This document shows, piece after piece, positions 19,007 through 46,559 of a stretch of DNA of 64,000 bases. Source of the stretch: Salminus brasiliensis (Eukaryota; Chordata; Actinopteri; Characiformes; Bryconidae); NCBI RefSeq assembly GCF_030463535.1, contig NC_132900.1:27565956-27629955 (forward strand). Direction: 5' to 3'. The position numbers and the translations under genes are program-made. The notes under the pieces were generated by a model. That model had not been told where the DNA came from and searched no databases. It worked only from the letters and a program-made list of their open reading frames with translations. How positions within the stretch are numbered: the first letter of the stretch is position 1; the number at the start of each line of letters is the position of its first letter.

Positions 19007-22000
19007 GTTTCACACTTTATTCATAGAAAAGCACTGAAATTCAACACAAATCATATAAAATGGTAGTAGCATTACATAAATAGTAATAAATTTTTGTTTA
19101 TAGACATTAGCTCAAGAGGTTGCACAAAAAAAACAAACAAAAAAAACAAAACGTTGTTGAACTATACTTTTGTGGCAACAAATACTGGATACCTTTTCAT
19201 AATTCAGTAGCACAGAGAGGCGACAAACACTTTCCCTTAAATTAAAAAGAAAAAAATAAACAAAAAAAAGGGAAAAAAACAAACAAACAAACAAACAAAA
19301 AAAAACAGTAGATGAACTAGTGAACAATCTCTACCAGCGATTATTTTTTTTCCTTCTAAAATCTAGGGACAGATCAGAACACTGGTACAGTCAACACATA
19401 TAGACACTTAAAAAGTATGGGAGAGGAGTTATAAAAAAAAAAAAAAAAGACGAAAAAAAAAACAAAGGAATCAAAGCCACAGAAGTTTATTCTCTTTTTT
19501 TTGCGATGCCGTCGGACCAGCTAAAGTCGAGCTACAGAGAATGCTTGCTTGGTTATTTAATTTTTTTTAGTTTAATAGAGCAGGCTAGAGCGCTGTGATC
19601 ATCCTGCAGACGTTGGTTTAGAGACTCAAAAAAAAAAAAGAAGCAATTTCCCGTCTAACCTGCGAAATGCTCCTCAGTTCTTCTGTTGATGTCCCTGACA
19701 GACAGCAACAGCACGGCGTGTCCTGTTCAAGATCACCAGATGAAGACCAGGAGGACAGGAAGGCTGCAGAAGGTCATTAAGACCAGGTGGTCCTGGCCTA
19801 CAACCGATGGAGCCTTCTGATTATATATAGATTTTTAAGTGAAATATGTGAATTTTGTGGCTGATCGTTTGGAAGAAGTAGTTAAGGAACCAAAACTGGA
19901 GGAAACGAAAAAACAAACACACTAAAAAAAACTATTAACAAACCAAACGTCTCCTCATACATAACCACCCCAAACTGGCAACTGTCCAAGTCCTGGCGAG
20001 GCGATGAGGGTGCCCACACGACCATCCAAACCGCCACACAGACACTAGCCCCTCCCTCTGCCCAAATACACAGAACGCAGCCTGAAGAGTGTGTCGGCCG
20101 ACTCGGGGCGAAGGCGAAACACCCAGAAACCAAAACCAAACAAAACGTGCCACTGTGTGCGATGACCCGGCTGGCAGACTCGACCGCCCTCGACCCTCAG
20201 TTCTGGACAGCGGAAGGAGTCTCGGGTCTCTATCTCTCTTTCGTTCTTCTGAACTCCGCTGACGTTGGCAACAAGACCTCCTGAAACTCACAACCCGCCG
20301 CTCCGGCTGCTTTGAGAGAGGACTGACTGTAAGGCTTCGAAAGTAAAAAGAAAATTGAAACAACTAAAAAAAGAAAAAAAGAACAAGATGTACATAGGTC
20401 AGTCAAAAAGGCAAAAAAGGGTCCATCCCAGTTTGCAGCGATGTGCAGACTACTGACCGAACCGTCCAATCCGAACGGGCCGAAGCCGAACGAGGAATGA
20501 GGCGGAGTCAGGAGGGAAGTGGTTCTGCATAGTCAGTTTGTTTTCTGTTCATAAACGTTTGTCCTCCCCTTTTTTCTCTCTTTTTACTTTTTCATTCAGT
20601 CTTTACACGCCATGCTTTTTTTTTTTCTTCCGACAAAAAAGGAAAACAACAAAAACATAGAAAAAAGAAAGAGGATACAAACATAACAGTAAATATGAAA
20701 AGAAAAAAAAAAACTGTTCACAGGAGCACCTGAGAAATGTTTTTCTTTTAAAGTCTTCCTCTTTAACTGCTGTCACATTCCCAGCCCGCGACAAATTCAA
20801 GTATCCGAAAAGAAACCGAAAAAAAACCCAAAACAAAAACATACAGTTATCATAAATAATTATAACTTTACAATTTTTTGAATTGACACTTTCATATTTA
20901 CAATATCTTAAATGCTTATGCTACTATTTTTTTTTCTCGTTTTGTTTCTTTTAAGTGATTCCCTGAGAACTGAGTTGAGCGTCTCTTTTCTCATTTATCC
21001 TTTCTTTCTTTCTCGTTTCCTTCTGTTCAAAGCCGCAGAGTGCATTTCTAAGAGTTGGGACCCTAGAGGGCGCTTTGCGGAGTGGGGGGGGTTGGGGGGG
21101 GTGCTGAGGGAGAGGGGCGGCGCGGTATGTGGAATGTGGAAGAAATCGTGATTTTTACATTATAATTTTTCCCCCAAACAATTTACCCCCTCTCTTGCAT
21201 TTCTATTTGATTCATTATCTACAAACTCTACATGTGACCGATGAGTTTAATTTAGTGTTCACGCTGGAAACTCGCTAATCAGGACAAATCGTGATCGTGA
21301 AGGCGGGTGTTAATGAAGTGCTTGTATAACTTTTTTATTACTAAATAACTACTACTACAAATTCACACCGTCTTGTGATTTTTTCCCCCTCCCAAGAACT
21401 GATTGAGGAAAAATGTGGCTGCTAATGCTAATCTCTGTCCACCTTCTGCTCCACCGAAAAAAACAAAACAAAAAAACAAAAACCAAAACCCAAAACAACG
21501 GTTAAAAGAACACTCCGGAATTTCCCCCATCTAATCTCTGTGTGCTGCATCTGTACTGTGTGGAGGATTGCTTATTCTTCTGTGAAAGACGGTACACAAA
21601 ACACAGTTCCATAGAAAGCAACGGGGGGCCTCAGCTGTACGATAGCAGCACTATACCGATATACAGATGCAGCAGAAAAGGACGAGGCTGAAAAACGGTA
21701 AGAGTGTTCCTCTCAGCCGTCTTGAAAAAGACAGCTGAACGTCGTGGATCGTGGCTGATGGATTCAGCACCTCAAAACTCTTACCTCCTTTTTAAAAGAT
21801 CCCCCTCGCTACGTTTTGAAAACGAGAGAAAAGATGAAACAAAAGGAACGAGGACAGAGGCGAGAGGGGTGGCGAGTCCTGGTGGGGAGGGGTAGTAGGT
21901 GTACGTTGGAGAATTCCTGGGTTAGGATGAAGAACACCTCTCTTTGCTCAGCTGCTTTTAAACATGAGGCCTCTTCCAGACCGTTAAAGCTGTTCCTTAA

Positions 22001-22560
22001 ATACGATCGAGGTATGACAGTAACACTGTGTGCGAGTGTTTGTAGGAATGACCGTTTTTTTGTAATTTTTTTTTTAATCCGAGTGTTTAAGCTCCTTCAA
22101 AAACAAAAATACAAAAAAACCAAACAAAAAAAAACCCAAACAAAAAAACAACACACACCACTAATCGCCACGATGGAAAAGCTTTCCCAGGCTCAAAATA
22201 TATACCGCCTGTCATTTGGTTTCTCTTTATGTGCCACTTCTACATTTTGTGTAATTCGTCGCAATTTGATATCCGTAATAAACTAAAGCGAGCGTAAGCC
22301 AAAATAATAATAAAAAAAAAATATCAGAAAGCATTATTAAGCTTGTTCTCCCCATCCACAGGTTTCTACCTGGTAGAATAAGTTAGTGAACAGTGGTTGT
22401 TCACGGTTTAAAAAAAGAAAAGGAAAAGAAATCGAACAAAAGAAGATGTAGGAATTCACAAAGGATTACAAAAAACGAGAACGGGAGGAAATAATGCCTT
22501 AAATTTAAATAAAATGGAAACAAACAGACTCCAAAAGAGTCCCCCCCCTCGCGTCTGTGG
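19000..22560 (-). other. zswim5: zswim5 3-prime UTR, long and U-rich
   Basis: The region follows the zswim5 stop on the minus strand and carries no supported gene. It is dense in T homopolymers and TTTG repeats on the transcript strand (for example near 19,125-19,160, 19,240-19,305, 19,435-19,465, 22,105-22,150). Such U-rich elements are typical binding sites for ELAV-type and related proteins, so post-transcriptional control is plausible. Extent is inferred from the poly(A) signal, not from a transcript. Confidence 0.55.
19016..19021 (-). terminator. zswim5: Distal zswim5 poly(A) signal (AATAAA on the minus strand)
   Basis: TTTATT on the plus strand reads AATAAA on the minus strand, followed by GTG-rich sequence (AAAGTGTGAAACACGTC). 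It is the most distal good signal before the sequence changes character. Other TTTATT sites at 19,486 and 21,334 could give shorter transcripts. Confidence 0.5.
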
Positions 22561-37811
<15,251 letters not shown>

Positions 37812-38209
37812 TCAGTCTAGGTAATAGGGGATGTCCTTGAGCAAAGACATTTTAATGGCTATATTAAAGCCAATCAAATGTCATTTCAAGTGGAAAGTGA
37901 AAACGGCAAACTACCCAGCTGTAGTATTTGGGTAAACTGGCCAATCTTATTTATTACACAAGTTATAACAACCCATAATACTTCTAGGACATACCCGAAC
38001 AAAAGGACAGGTTCTGTAAGTAAATGTTACTCTAGTGCACACTGTGTGACAGTAAACTGATCAGAGGCGACGTAAGTCGAGCTGAGGGGGACCAGGGAAG
38101 CCTGCAATCTGAGACGAGAAGTGGCTACCAGAATGCTGCCCGATGGCCAGATAGTAAAAAGATACAGCAGTTACCAGACTAGCACTCAAGCCACGTGGAT
38201 CTTTGGCAC

Positions 38210-38611
38210 TCATGGAGAATAAGGCCAAGAAAGCCAATACCATCTAAATTTGAGCTGCTGGAACATGGTCAGCGTTTCTGGAAGGAACCTGCTGGACCAC
38301 ACTTTTTCTTTTTTTCTTTTGACCAGCATCTTTTGCTTCTGCAACCTCTGGCTTGTTGAACTTAAGCAGTTATCTGGCTGTAAACGGCTGAATGTATAAA
38401 ACCTTATATGAATGTTCTTAAAGCGTAAAAACCTCCCAATTCTCTTCCAAAAGTGGCTAAATGTATGGTGCTGGCATCGCTGCCGTTTCATCTCCTCCTC
38501 AGATGATCCGATTTTCTCCTCCAGGGACAATAAAGTTGAAAGGATGACTGACAGCATGGAGGAATGAATGGTCATCCAATCCTGCTCCATGCATCCCACC
38601 AAAATATCCAA
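38210..38611 (-). other. Unexplained 133-codon open frame upstream of the SWIM exon
   Basis: The minus-strand frame carries SLEEKIGSSEEEMKRQRC and a basic stretch WKRIGRFLRFKN. It matches no family I know and lies about 440 bp upstream of zswim5 exon 2. It could be an alternative first exon, a decayed mobile-element fragment or chance; a donor site joining exon 2 in frame was not identified. Confidence 0.15.
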
Positions 38612-39512
38612 AGCTTTCTACATCACAATGCTCCGTGGAGATACTCTGGAAAGCAGACTGCCTGCTCTTAGTGATCTTTGACCTTATTCTCCCAGAGGGC
38701 GGCGGCTGTGAATCTGTCCTTGGGGAGAGTCTATTGGAGTTGTCCCACAGACACTGAGGGGCTGTAATACTGGGCCTGATGGTGGAGGGTGTGCTGTGAA
38801 ATCTCGCCCTGAAACAAGTCCCGAAGGACGAGGGGGGTTAAGGGCGAAGCAAATAGGGTTAGGGGGGGGCGAGTTAAGAGGTGGTAAGGTTATGTGTCTA
38901 AGTGTAAGTGTGTGGGTTTGGGGGGTGTTTGTGTGCCTACTTTTCTGATTAAATTCTAAGGAAAAAAAAAAGTTAAGGCTAGGCTTCTATATAGGCCCCC
39001 ATATGCATGACCCTTTGTCTCCATAAGGCATACACGGGTAGCCAATAGGATTGCTCCTTCCTGGCTATTCACTGGTAAAATATTAATGGTTGAGGCCTGG
39101 AGAATGGGGGCTGGGTGATGGGGATTACTGTATCACTCTAAACCATGGCAACCCACACTGCTAACAACACACAAGAGTTGGATTACTGCAACACAGAGAC
39201 GGCCAGGAGAGATGTTTCAGATCTAAAGCATCTGGGCTCTTATAAACATCCCATGTTCACTCACGCCGAGAGTAGGGGGCACGGTTTGAAATACCACCGT
39301 TTCAAGACTGCAAATTCAAGCTGCTGCTATACAGCTTTCGTTCACTGTGTCCAAACTGGGCTCTTTTGACATCAGCCACTAGAGAAATTAGAAGTAGAAT
39401 GAAACTAAATCGATTTTTGATAATGTAATGTTTGATACAGTGTGTCCAGAGTGATCAACAGAGCTGTAGAGGACTCGAGAACAAAGGAAAGTTGTATAAT
39501 TATTGTACTATA

Positions 39513-39866
39513 TACAGAGTGGGCCATTTATATGGATACACCTAAATACAATGGGAATGGTTGGTGATATTAACTTCCTGTTTGTGGCACATTAGAAGCT
39601 TGTAAATAACTCATGAAAGAATAAACGTTATTACATTAAAACCAAGCACACCATTGTTTTTCTTGTGAAATTCTTAATAAGTTTGATGTGTCACATGACC
39701 CTCTTCCCATTGAAAAAACTAAAGTTGGATCCAAAATGGTCGCCATGGTCACCACCCATCTTTTTCCTCCCTCTCCCAAATACTAATGTGCCACAAACAG
39801 GAAGTTAATATCACCAACCATTCCCATTTTATTTAGGTGTATCCATATAAATGGCCACCCTGTATA
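39513..39866. mobile_element. MITE with about 80-bp terminal inverted repeats (mariner-like, TA target)
   Basis: The left arm starts ACAGAGTGGGCCATTTATA and the right arm ends TATAAATGGCCACCCTGT; they are inverted copies with only a few mismatches over about 80 bp (39,515-39,594 and 39,784-39,863). TA flanks both sides. The 190-bp centre contains no open transposase frame. The arrangement fits a non-autonomous Tc1/mariner-superfamily element. Confidence 0.85.
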
Positions 39867-40199
39867 CATACGTTCTGTACATGACTGATCATTCTGCCAC
39901 TGTCAAGCAGAAAATCTTGTATCTCCAAACTGACAATTTACAAGAGAAGGAAAAAAAACCTTACTAACTTTCAATGGAAGTTAATGTAAAGAATATTTGA
40001 TTCCTAGTCTTTTCGAAGGATTATTATTGGTCCATTCATCCCACAATTTGGACAATTTTCAAGTTACATCAAAATGTAAACAATGTCAAAACGCAGTATT
40101 ATTCAGTGATTTTCCTCCTCTTGCGATTCTCAAAATAGCCAATATATTCAGGAAAACCTCTAAAAATACCATCTAGTTACTAGTTTATAATATTTTAGT

Positions 40200-41060
40200 C
40201 ACCATCATGCGTACTTTGCAGAGGGGCACCACCATTCATTCTCGGTTTGGGCCGGCACGACTGGGCTGTCTAATAAGCACGAGCCAAAGCCGGCTGTTGC
40301 CGTGCCAAATCCCACAAAAGGCTTTTCCAGATGAGTTCTTCTGAGAAAGGCGGACCCCACCAACCCCTCCCCGAGATCTTTTTTTCAGAAAAGAAATCCG
40401 ACGTCCAATTTACTGCCAAACCCTTTCAGGCGGAGCCAGCAGCACAGAGCAACCTGATTAAGGCGAGTTTATGGCGATGTCTGTTTCCATTTTGATAAAA
40501 AAAAAAGAAAGAAAGAAAAAGGGGAGAGGGGGATACTACCCCTATGTGTTGCAAATGATTCAAGCCACAATGAACGAGTTTAAAGCAGATTTGGTTGGAA
40601 ACAAAGATGCACAGAAGCGCGTGCGAGCCAGGGACAAGGTCTCTGCGCAGGCCGCCGTTTCTTTAAGGATAACCTATTAGCAATACAGCCATGCGCAGTC
40701 AAATGAGTCGGACTGTGAAGTGCTGAGATGCCTCTGCTGAGAGATCAAGCCTGTAATAATGCGCTGATGGAAATGCAGCATAATGGCAGGATTCCTTCTG
40801 CTAGCAGCGAAGGCGAGGCGGCCTGCGAGGCGGCTTTTCTTCTCGGAGGGACGCCGGATGAATGCAGAGGCCGTGGCACATTTGCAAGGCCAACGTCGAA
40901 ATGCTTGGCCTACTGCAGTTTATGCAAACTTCTGGAGTGTTTTACATTTCAAAGTGCCTTTGGCATTCGGCGTGGACTCGGAATTTAAGCCTGCGCTATG
41001 AGATCATGGTGACCGGACTGCAAAACAAGGCCTCCTACACCGTCCGTCTACACTGCAGGG
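40200..41060. promoter_or_regulatory. Long low-repeat block, candidate conserved enhancer
   Basis: Apart from an A/G run at 40,498-40,525, about 850 bp are free of repeats and balanced in composition. Words include AATTTAAGCCTGCGC, TTTATGCAAACTTC (octamer-like ATGCAAA) and CAAATGAGTCGGAC. Three plus-strand frames cross it but show no conserved protein features. Confidence 0.3.
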
Positions 41061-41740
41061 CTGCACAATATAGCCTCTGCTAGTCAACATACTAATCTGC
41101 GGACTTAGGCTGGAACAGACCAGCCATTACATTAAGACCTCTGCCAGGTGAAGCGAAGGACACCGCTTATGTGGGTACATTGGCATCTGTCTACATATTA
41201 AGCAGGAAAATGGAAAAATGGGCAAGCGTAAGAATCTGAGCCTCTTTGACAAAGGTGCAAGTTATGATGGATTGACGGCTGGGTCAGAAAATTAAAATAA
41301 ATAAATACAACATAAATACATTTTCCAAGGGAGGATAACAAGGGAACCAGCTCATAACTTACATTACTACTTTTTAAGGTGCCCTTCTTTTTTTTTTTTT
41401 TTTTGAGTACCCCCTTCTGAGGTCTTGTGGAGGAGTCCATGAGCCTCAGAGCTGTTGTTTTGCCCTACATGACATTAGGCAGGTGGTTTTAAATGTTATG
41501 GCTGATCAGTATATACTATAATACCATGTGTTGAGATACTTGCACTTGAGGTACCTGCACTGTAGACACCACTTGAAGGTGTGGGGAAAAGTGAATAACC
41601 AACAATTCTGCTTCCACCACCTGTTCATCCATGTTCATACATCGGAGCGAATCCATCTTATTTTAAAGCTTGACAACAGGTCCAGATTGTTATACAGGAC
41701 AAGCACACAAAAGCTTTTCAGCTTCTAGCGGAGTGAGGAG

Positions 41741-41774
41741 ATAGATAGATAGATAGATAAATAAATAAATAAAT
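41741..41774 (+). repeat. (GATA)n(AAAT)n tetranucleotide repeat
   Basis: Five GATA units followed by about four AAAT units. Confidence 0.93.
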
Positions 41775-42529
41775 CACACCCACACACCAATCATTTGAAT
41801 ATGGAACTCTACACAGTGCCACACTGCACTGCACTGCACTGCCCACTACAGCTGCACTTTCTGCATTAGCGCTCCTGGAAATGGCATTAATCTAAAGGTT
41901 ATAAAAGAGAAAAGAGCTTTAAGAAGAGTCACCCCCTCCCTCTCCCCTCACACCCTGCCTGCCTCGACCATGCTGATGCTGCTCTTGCTGATGCTGCTCG
42001 TCTAAACCACTGTTTATCAGATGCGCCGAGGGATGACTCAGGAATTCTCAGCTGAGGAGGAGAGGGGGGTAAAAAGGGGAGGAACGGCTTTTTTTTGGCG
42101 AATAAATGGGGAATTTTGCGAGGTCTGAAAACACAGCATGAGCCATTGTGCCTGCCTGTGGTCAGTGAAACGTGGAGGATGACCCTGCTCTAGCAGGATG
42201 CGGAACACCATCAAAGCAGGATGCGGCTTGACTCACAGCACCTAATCTCCTCCACCCAGCAAACTACAGACAGACTAGAATTACTAGTGCCTAACTAGTG
42301 CCTGTTCGACACACCATCAGCAGAACGTAGGGTTAAACGTAGGGTTTCCTCCACCCCAAGACTGAATGCAGTCAGCTAGCTAAAACATGGTTGGTGCCTG
42401 AAGTTGGCTACGTCAGTTTCGCCTCCGTGTGTGCAGATTGAGGCCTCAGCACAGCTAATGTGGCCATTTGTAGCCATAGCCATTTATTTGTAGCCACACT
42501 TTAGTTCAGGTTTATAGATAAAAGTGTGT

Positions 42530-42625
42530 CATACAGTGTCAGAAACCACATAAGCAAGTCTATTTGAGGTGACCTGCATGATGCTAACTGGGGTACATAG
42601 GCTTGTAGTACTTGTTAGCCACATT
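42530..42625 (+). repeat. Dispersed repeat related to urod intron 9
   Basis: Shares CAGTGTCAGAAACCACATA and AGCAAGTCTATT with 5688-5720, and CATTAGCCTCGCAGC with 60,070-60,085. Confidence 0.6.
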
Positions 42626-42706
42626 AGCCTCGCAGCTTCAGTGCACAACGACAGAGGCACACTGCAGACACCAAGCATAACTTGACCGTTTGACACATTG
42701 GGGAAA

Positions 42707-42775
42707 GGGGGGGGGGGGGGGGGGTTTAAACTCCTTTGAAATTAGTGTCCACAAACTTTTGTCTATATAATGAGC
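42707..42775 (+). repeat. Poly-G run (18) beside a transposon end
   Basis: Eighteen G residues at 42,707-42,724 are followed by TAGTGTCCACAAACTTTTG, the usual right end of family X-type MITEs, of which no more is present. Confidence 0.75.
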
Positions 42776-43221
42776 ATACACCCAAGCGAGATCAAAAACA
42801 CTGCCTCTGTGTGTGTGCATGTAAGTGGAGTGTGTGTGAGACAGGGCCTGCAGGTTCTGGAGTTTCGGAGGAGCCCATAGGCTCATGTGACGGGGGAGAG
42901 AGATGGAAGGCATCTGCTGCAGATGGATGTGAAGGGTCCTTCTATTCTTTCATTACCCCTCGCTCCGCTCCTCCAAGCCCCCCCCGACCCCTTCAGCATG
43001 CACTTTTGTTGCTCCGCTAGGGCACTGAATGCTCCTCCACCACTCTCACCATGGCTGCTCTTTTCAAGCTGGCCTTTGAGGCCGTCCCTGTGTATGTGTG
43101 TGTGTTTGTGTGTGTGTTGGTTTTCTAGGTATTTTTTTGATCATTCAGTACCTGGCAGAGATGCGGAGAAGAAAGGGAGGCAAGACGGGCGGGGAGGGGG
43201 GGTGGGGTGCTGGTGGGGCAC

Positions 43222-43243
43222 GAGAGAGAGAGAGAGAGAGAGA
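43222..43243 (+). repeat. (GA)n microsatellite
   Basis: Eleven GA units within a G-rich stretch. Confidence 0.93.
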
Positions 43244-43355
43244 GGGGATGTCGTAAGCAGATGGAGAGACAGTGTCGATCACAATGAGCCATGCAGTGTC
43301 AGCCTGGAGAAATAATGACACTGCGCCAGTTAATGTGGGTCATTGTGTGCACATG

Positions 43356-43358
<3 letters not shown>

Positions 43359-43414
<56 letters not shown>
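43359..43414 (+). repeat. (CA)n microsatellite
   Basis: About 28 CA units. Confidence 0.97.
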
Positions 43415-43417
<3 letters not shown>

Positions 43418-44234
43418 TGTGCGGGCATTCAGCCTGCTTGACTGGCTTGTTTAAGACACACAAGGCTGATGCCAGAAGAGATGACGCCAGTGTTTACATG
43501 GAACCAAAGGCAAAGACGGAGAAAGGAAAAAATGCAACACGGACAAACACGAACACACACACACACACACAAGAGAGGAAATGACAGGCATGAATTGAAC
43601 TCCAGCTGCACCCTGTGGCTCACAACGAACTAACTACATCTAATACGACCTAAAACCCATCACATATTTCCCCAAGCAGCTGATCCAATGTGATTTAGAC
43701 CCGTTCAATTCAATGCAACAAGACCCAAAGTGGGTCCAGAACGGCTCACTTATTAACCTGTTATTAAACTGAGTGAGGAATGACCAGGAGGGGCCAATAC
43801 GGTGCCAACGCTGCCTAACCAAGACCGTCCCGCTTCCCAATCTCTTATTCACACAGAGCAAGACAGACAGGGACAAAGTGAGACACCAAAAGTGAGACTT
43901 AGACAGAGAGAGACCAAACGAGGAAGACGACCAAGAGCATGAGAGAGAGAGCGAGAGACACAAGGGCAAGACGAATAGAGACAGGGTGTAAGACTGAGAG
44001 AGGCCTAGCCAGGGAGACCAAGACAGCAAGAGAGAGGGGGAAACAGAAACAGAGATGAGAGCATTTCCTGCTTCAAACACGGCTCAGCCAATCAGAATTT
44101 AGAACCGGCTCTGTTTACTAACTGCATTTGTACACTGAGTTTTTGAGCAACAAGCTAACAGAATGCTCCAGAAACAGCCGAGCGGGGCTTATCCTCAAAC
44201 AGCGCTGGCCCAGTAGCAGGACATCTCTAGGGAA

Positions 44235-44264
44235 AATGTGTGTGTGTGTGTGTGTGTGTGTGTG
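44235..44264 (+). repeat. (GT)n microsatellite
   Basis: About 13 GT units. Confidence 0.95.
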
Positions 44265-44429
44265 GGCATTGCCTTTATTATCCAAGTCCATATGAGAGCG
44301 AAGGCCTTTTTCTCACAGTGCTAATCTCCACACCACGCAATAGCACTAAGCTAACATCACAACACCACACACAGACACACACATACACACGCACAGCGCA
44401 TCCATCCACAAGCCAATCTCCCAGAGCCG

Positions 44430-44580
44430 TGGCCTGGAATGCTCTGGCGTTGCGTGGCGTCTGTGACCGGCGTGGCCAGTGTGTGTGTTTGTAACAGTTG
44501 TAATTAATCCGCTGGCAATGCCGGCTAATTCGTGCTTGCCTAGCTTGTGCTTCCAGAGTCATTTTGAGCAGGCTGCTCTA
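44430..44580. promoter_or_regulatory. Candidate conserved element with homeodomain-like sites
   Basis: Contains TTGTAATTAATCCGCTGG and GCCGGCTAATTCGTGC. TAATTA and TAATCC are core sites for homeodomain factors. Repeat-poor and non-coding; conservation untested. Confidence 0.25.
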
Positions 44581-45289
44581 CTGGCCATCTGTTTGTGCAT
44601 GTATGTGTGTGTGTGTGTGTAAATAAGAGACAGTAAGTGTGTGTGCGCAAGCATGTGTGTGTGTGTGGGGGACGGACGGGGGGAAGCTGATATTACTGCA
44701 GGCAGCGGTACCCTTTCTGAACCATAAACATATATTGCCGATCAGGGAGCAGCGAGAAAGGAAAGAAGGGCAGAGGGGAGTCATATAGGCGGAGAGTCCC
44801 TCTCTTATTCACTCATTCATGCACTCCTCGTCTCTCACTTGGCACCATCTGCCACTCCTCGGGCACGCCCACACCGAAGCCAGGCAACCAATAGCAGCAG
44901 AGTCCCTCCCCTCCATTACACGCCATTGGCTTCTTACCCAGTTATATACAATATTAAAGGAATACTCAAGCTACGTTCAGCCTGATCTCCATTTCTTGCA
45001 GTGACCACAGATAATCATTTAGATGCATTCCCCTAATGCTCTGTCCCTGCCATGTCCACTACGCACTACCTGTACTAATATGAGATGTATGTATAAAAAA
45101 AAAAAGGGAGGAATATAAAATTCAGTTTGGCTTTACAGGCTTAAAAAGGATGTAAAGAGACCAAGACAGGCCCACAACAACCCCCCCTGCACCCCACCCA
45201 CCGCTCCCCTCCGCCCCACCTTCCATCTGTCCCGGCAGCAATACGGTTAACACCGCACCCTCCCCAAACCACCATCATCTATCTCCACA

Positions 45290-45457
45290 CAACAGACATA
45301 CATATGCACAAAGCCACACATTGAGGCCCGGCCCAGGGCCCCGATGGCTGCTGGGATAATAAAAGACTGATTGATTCATTCGGGACGGCTCCCGTGCGCC
45401 CCTCATTTGTCATGATCGCTCGCAATTGATTCCTGATCTGCCGAATTGTGTGGCGGG

Positions 45458-45488
<31 letters not shown>

Positions 45489-45620
45489 CAGCATGCAGCA
45501 TGCAGGGCTCAATCAGCCTCCTTTCAGCCGTGCGGAGGAGGACGCCACGTATGGAAATATCAGATAAGGCCCCAACCCAAATGTGGGTGCAGCATTGTGT
45601 CGGACTGCCGACTACACTGG
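45290..45620. promoter_or_regulatory. Candidate conserved element with a GA tract
   Basis: Words such as GGGATAATAAAAGACTGATT and TTTGTCATGATCGCTCGC precede a GA microsatellite (45,461-45,489), followed by ATATCAGATAAGGCC. No coding features. Confidence 0.22.
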
Positions 45621-46271
45621 GCAGAAGGCGATTTTGAGGGGAGGGTATGGTGGTTTTAGGGACAATAGGTCATAATCAATTGCCATAAGTATGTGGACCC
45701 AAGTAATATTGTCAGGCTATTTACAAAAGCAAATATCTATAACAGTTTATTTATTTTTTTTATGTTGCCATGTTGTACTGGGCAAATATTCCTATATGCA
45801 TAAATATGTCTAAACATTCCTGAAATGAATCCTGAAAAGTAATCAAAGGTAGTAGGAATGTACTGAAAGTACTGAACTAATCAGGGTAAACGCTAGGGTT
45901 CGAGAATAAGCTGAACCATTTCACAAAGAAATCAGGGCCTAGTTACTACCAGCCTAACTGGTGGAGAGGGTTCTGAGCGTAATGCTCGCTTAACCTTTTA
46001 AAAACCACCTTAGAGCTACGGTGCTTTCGGGACACCCAGTCCAGCTATTATCAAAACCTTCCTGTGCTGAAATGGAGGTCTTCGGGCAGTAAACCATTAA
46101 AAATGTACAATACAGGACGACTTCCGGACCAAAACCGGTAATTTAGCAGTGGATGCTAAAACCAATCCTAGCTGAAGAGCTTTTATTTTCTGGCACTAAT
46201 TCATTCCAAGAGCCTTGAGATGAAGAGAACGAAGGACAGAATGAATATTGGGGGGTGGATAGCGAAGAGAG

Positions 46272-46275
<4 letters not shown>

Positions 46276-46304
<29 letters not shown>
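46276..46304 (+). repeat. (GA)n microsatellite
   Basis: About 14 GA units. Confidence 0.94.
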
Positions 46305-46309
<5 letters not shown>

Positions 46310-46559
46310 AGGGGGCTGCTGGAGAAAGAGATGAATCGCGCTTTCGGACGGACCGTAAGCAGCACCAGATGTCCCGCTCCAGATAAAAGCGCATGCACTT
46401 GAAGTGAAACCATGCAGAATGGAAAAAGGGGGATATCCTTTCATTGTTATTTCTGTCTCAAGGTCTTCTTGTGTTCGCTCTAAAAGGACATTGAATATGC
46501 ATACAGGCTCTTTCCATGGTGTGCTGGGATTGGCTCTCTGAAGGAGGATGCTCAGCGTT

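Noticed and set aside
40471..41083. Hidden exon of another gene in the low-repeat block
   Set aside because: Three overlapping plus-strand frames lack matching splice sites and conserved motifs; regulatory DNA is the simpler reading.
43640..44080. 146-codon minus-strand frame rich in Ser and Leu
   Set aside because: It is driven by a purine-rich GA/AGAC stretch on the plus strand and has no recognisable domain.
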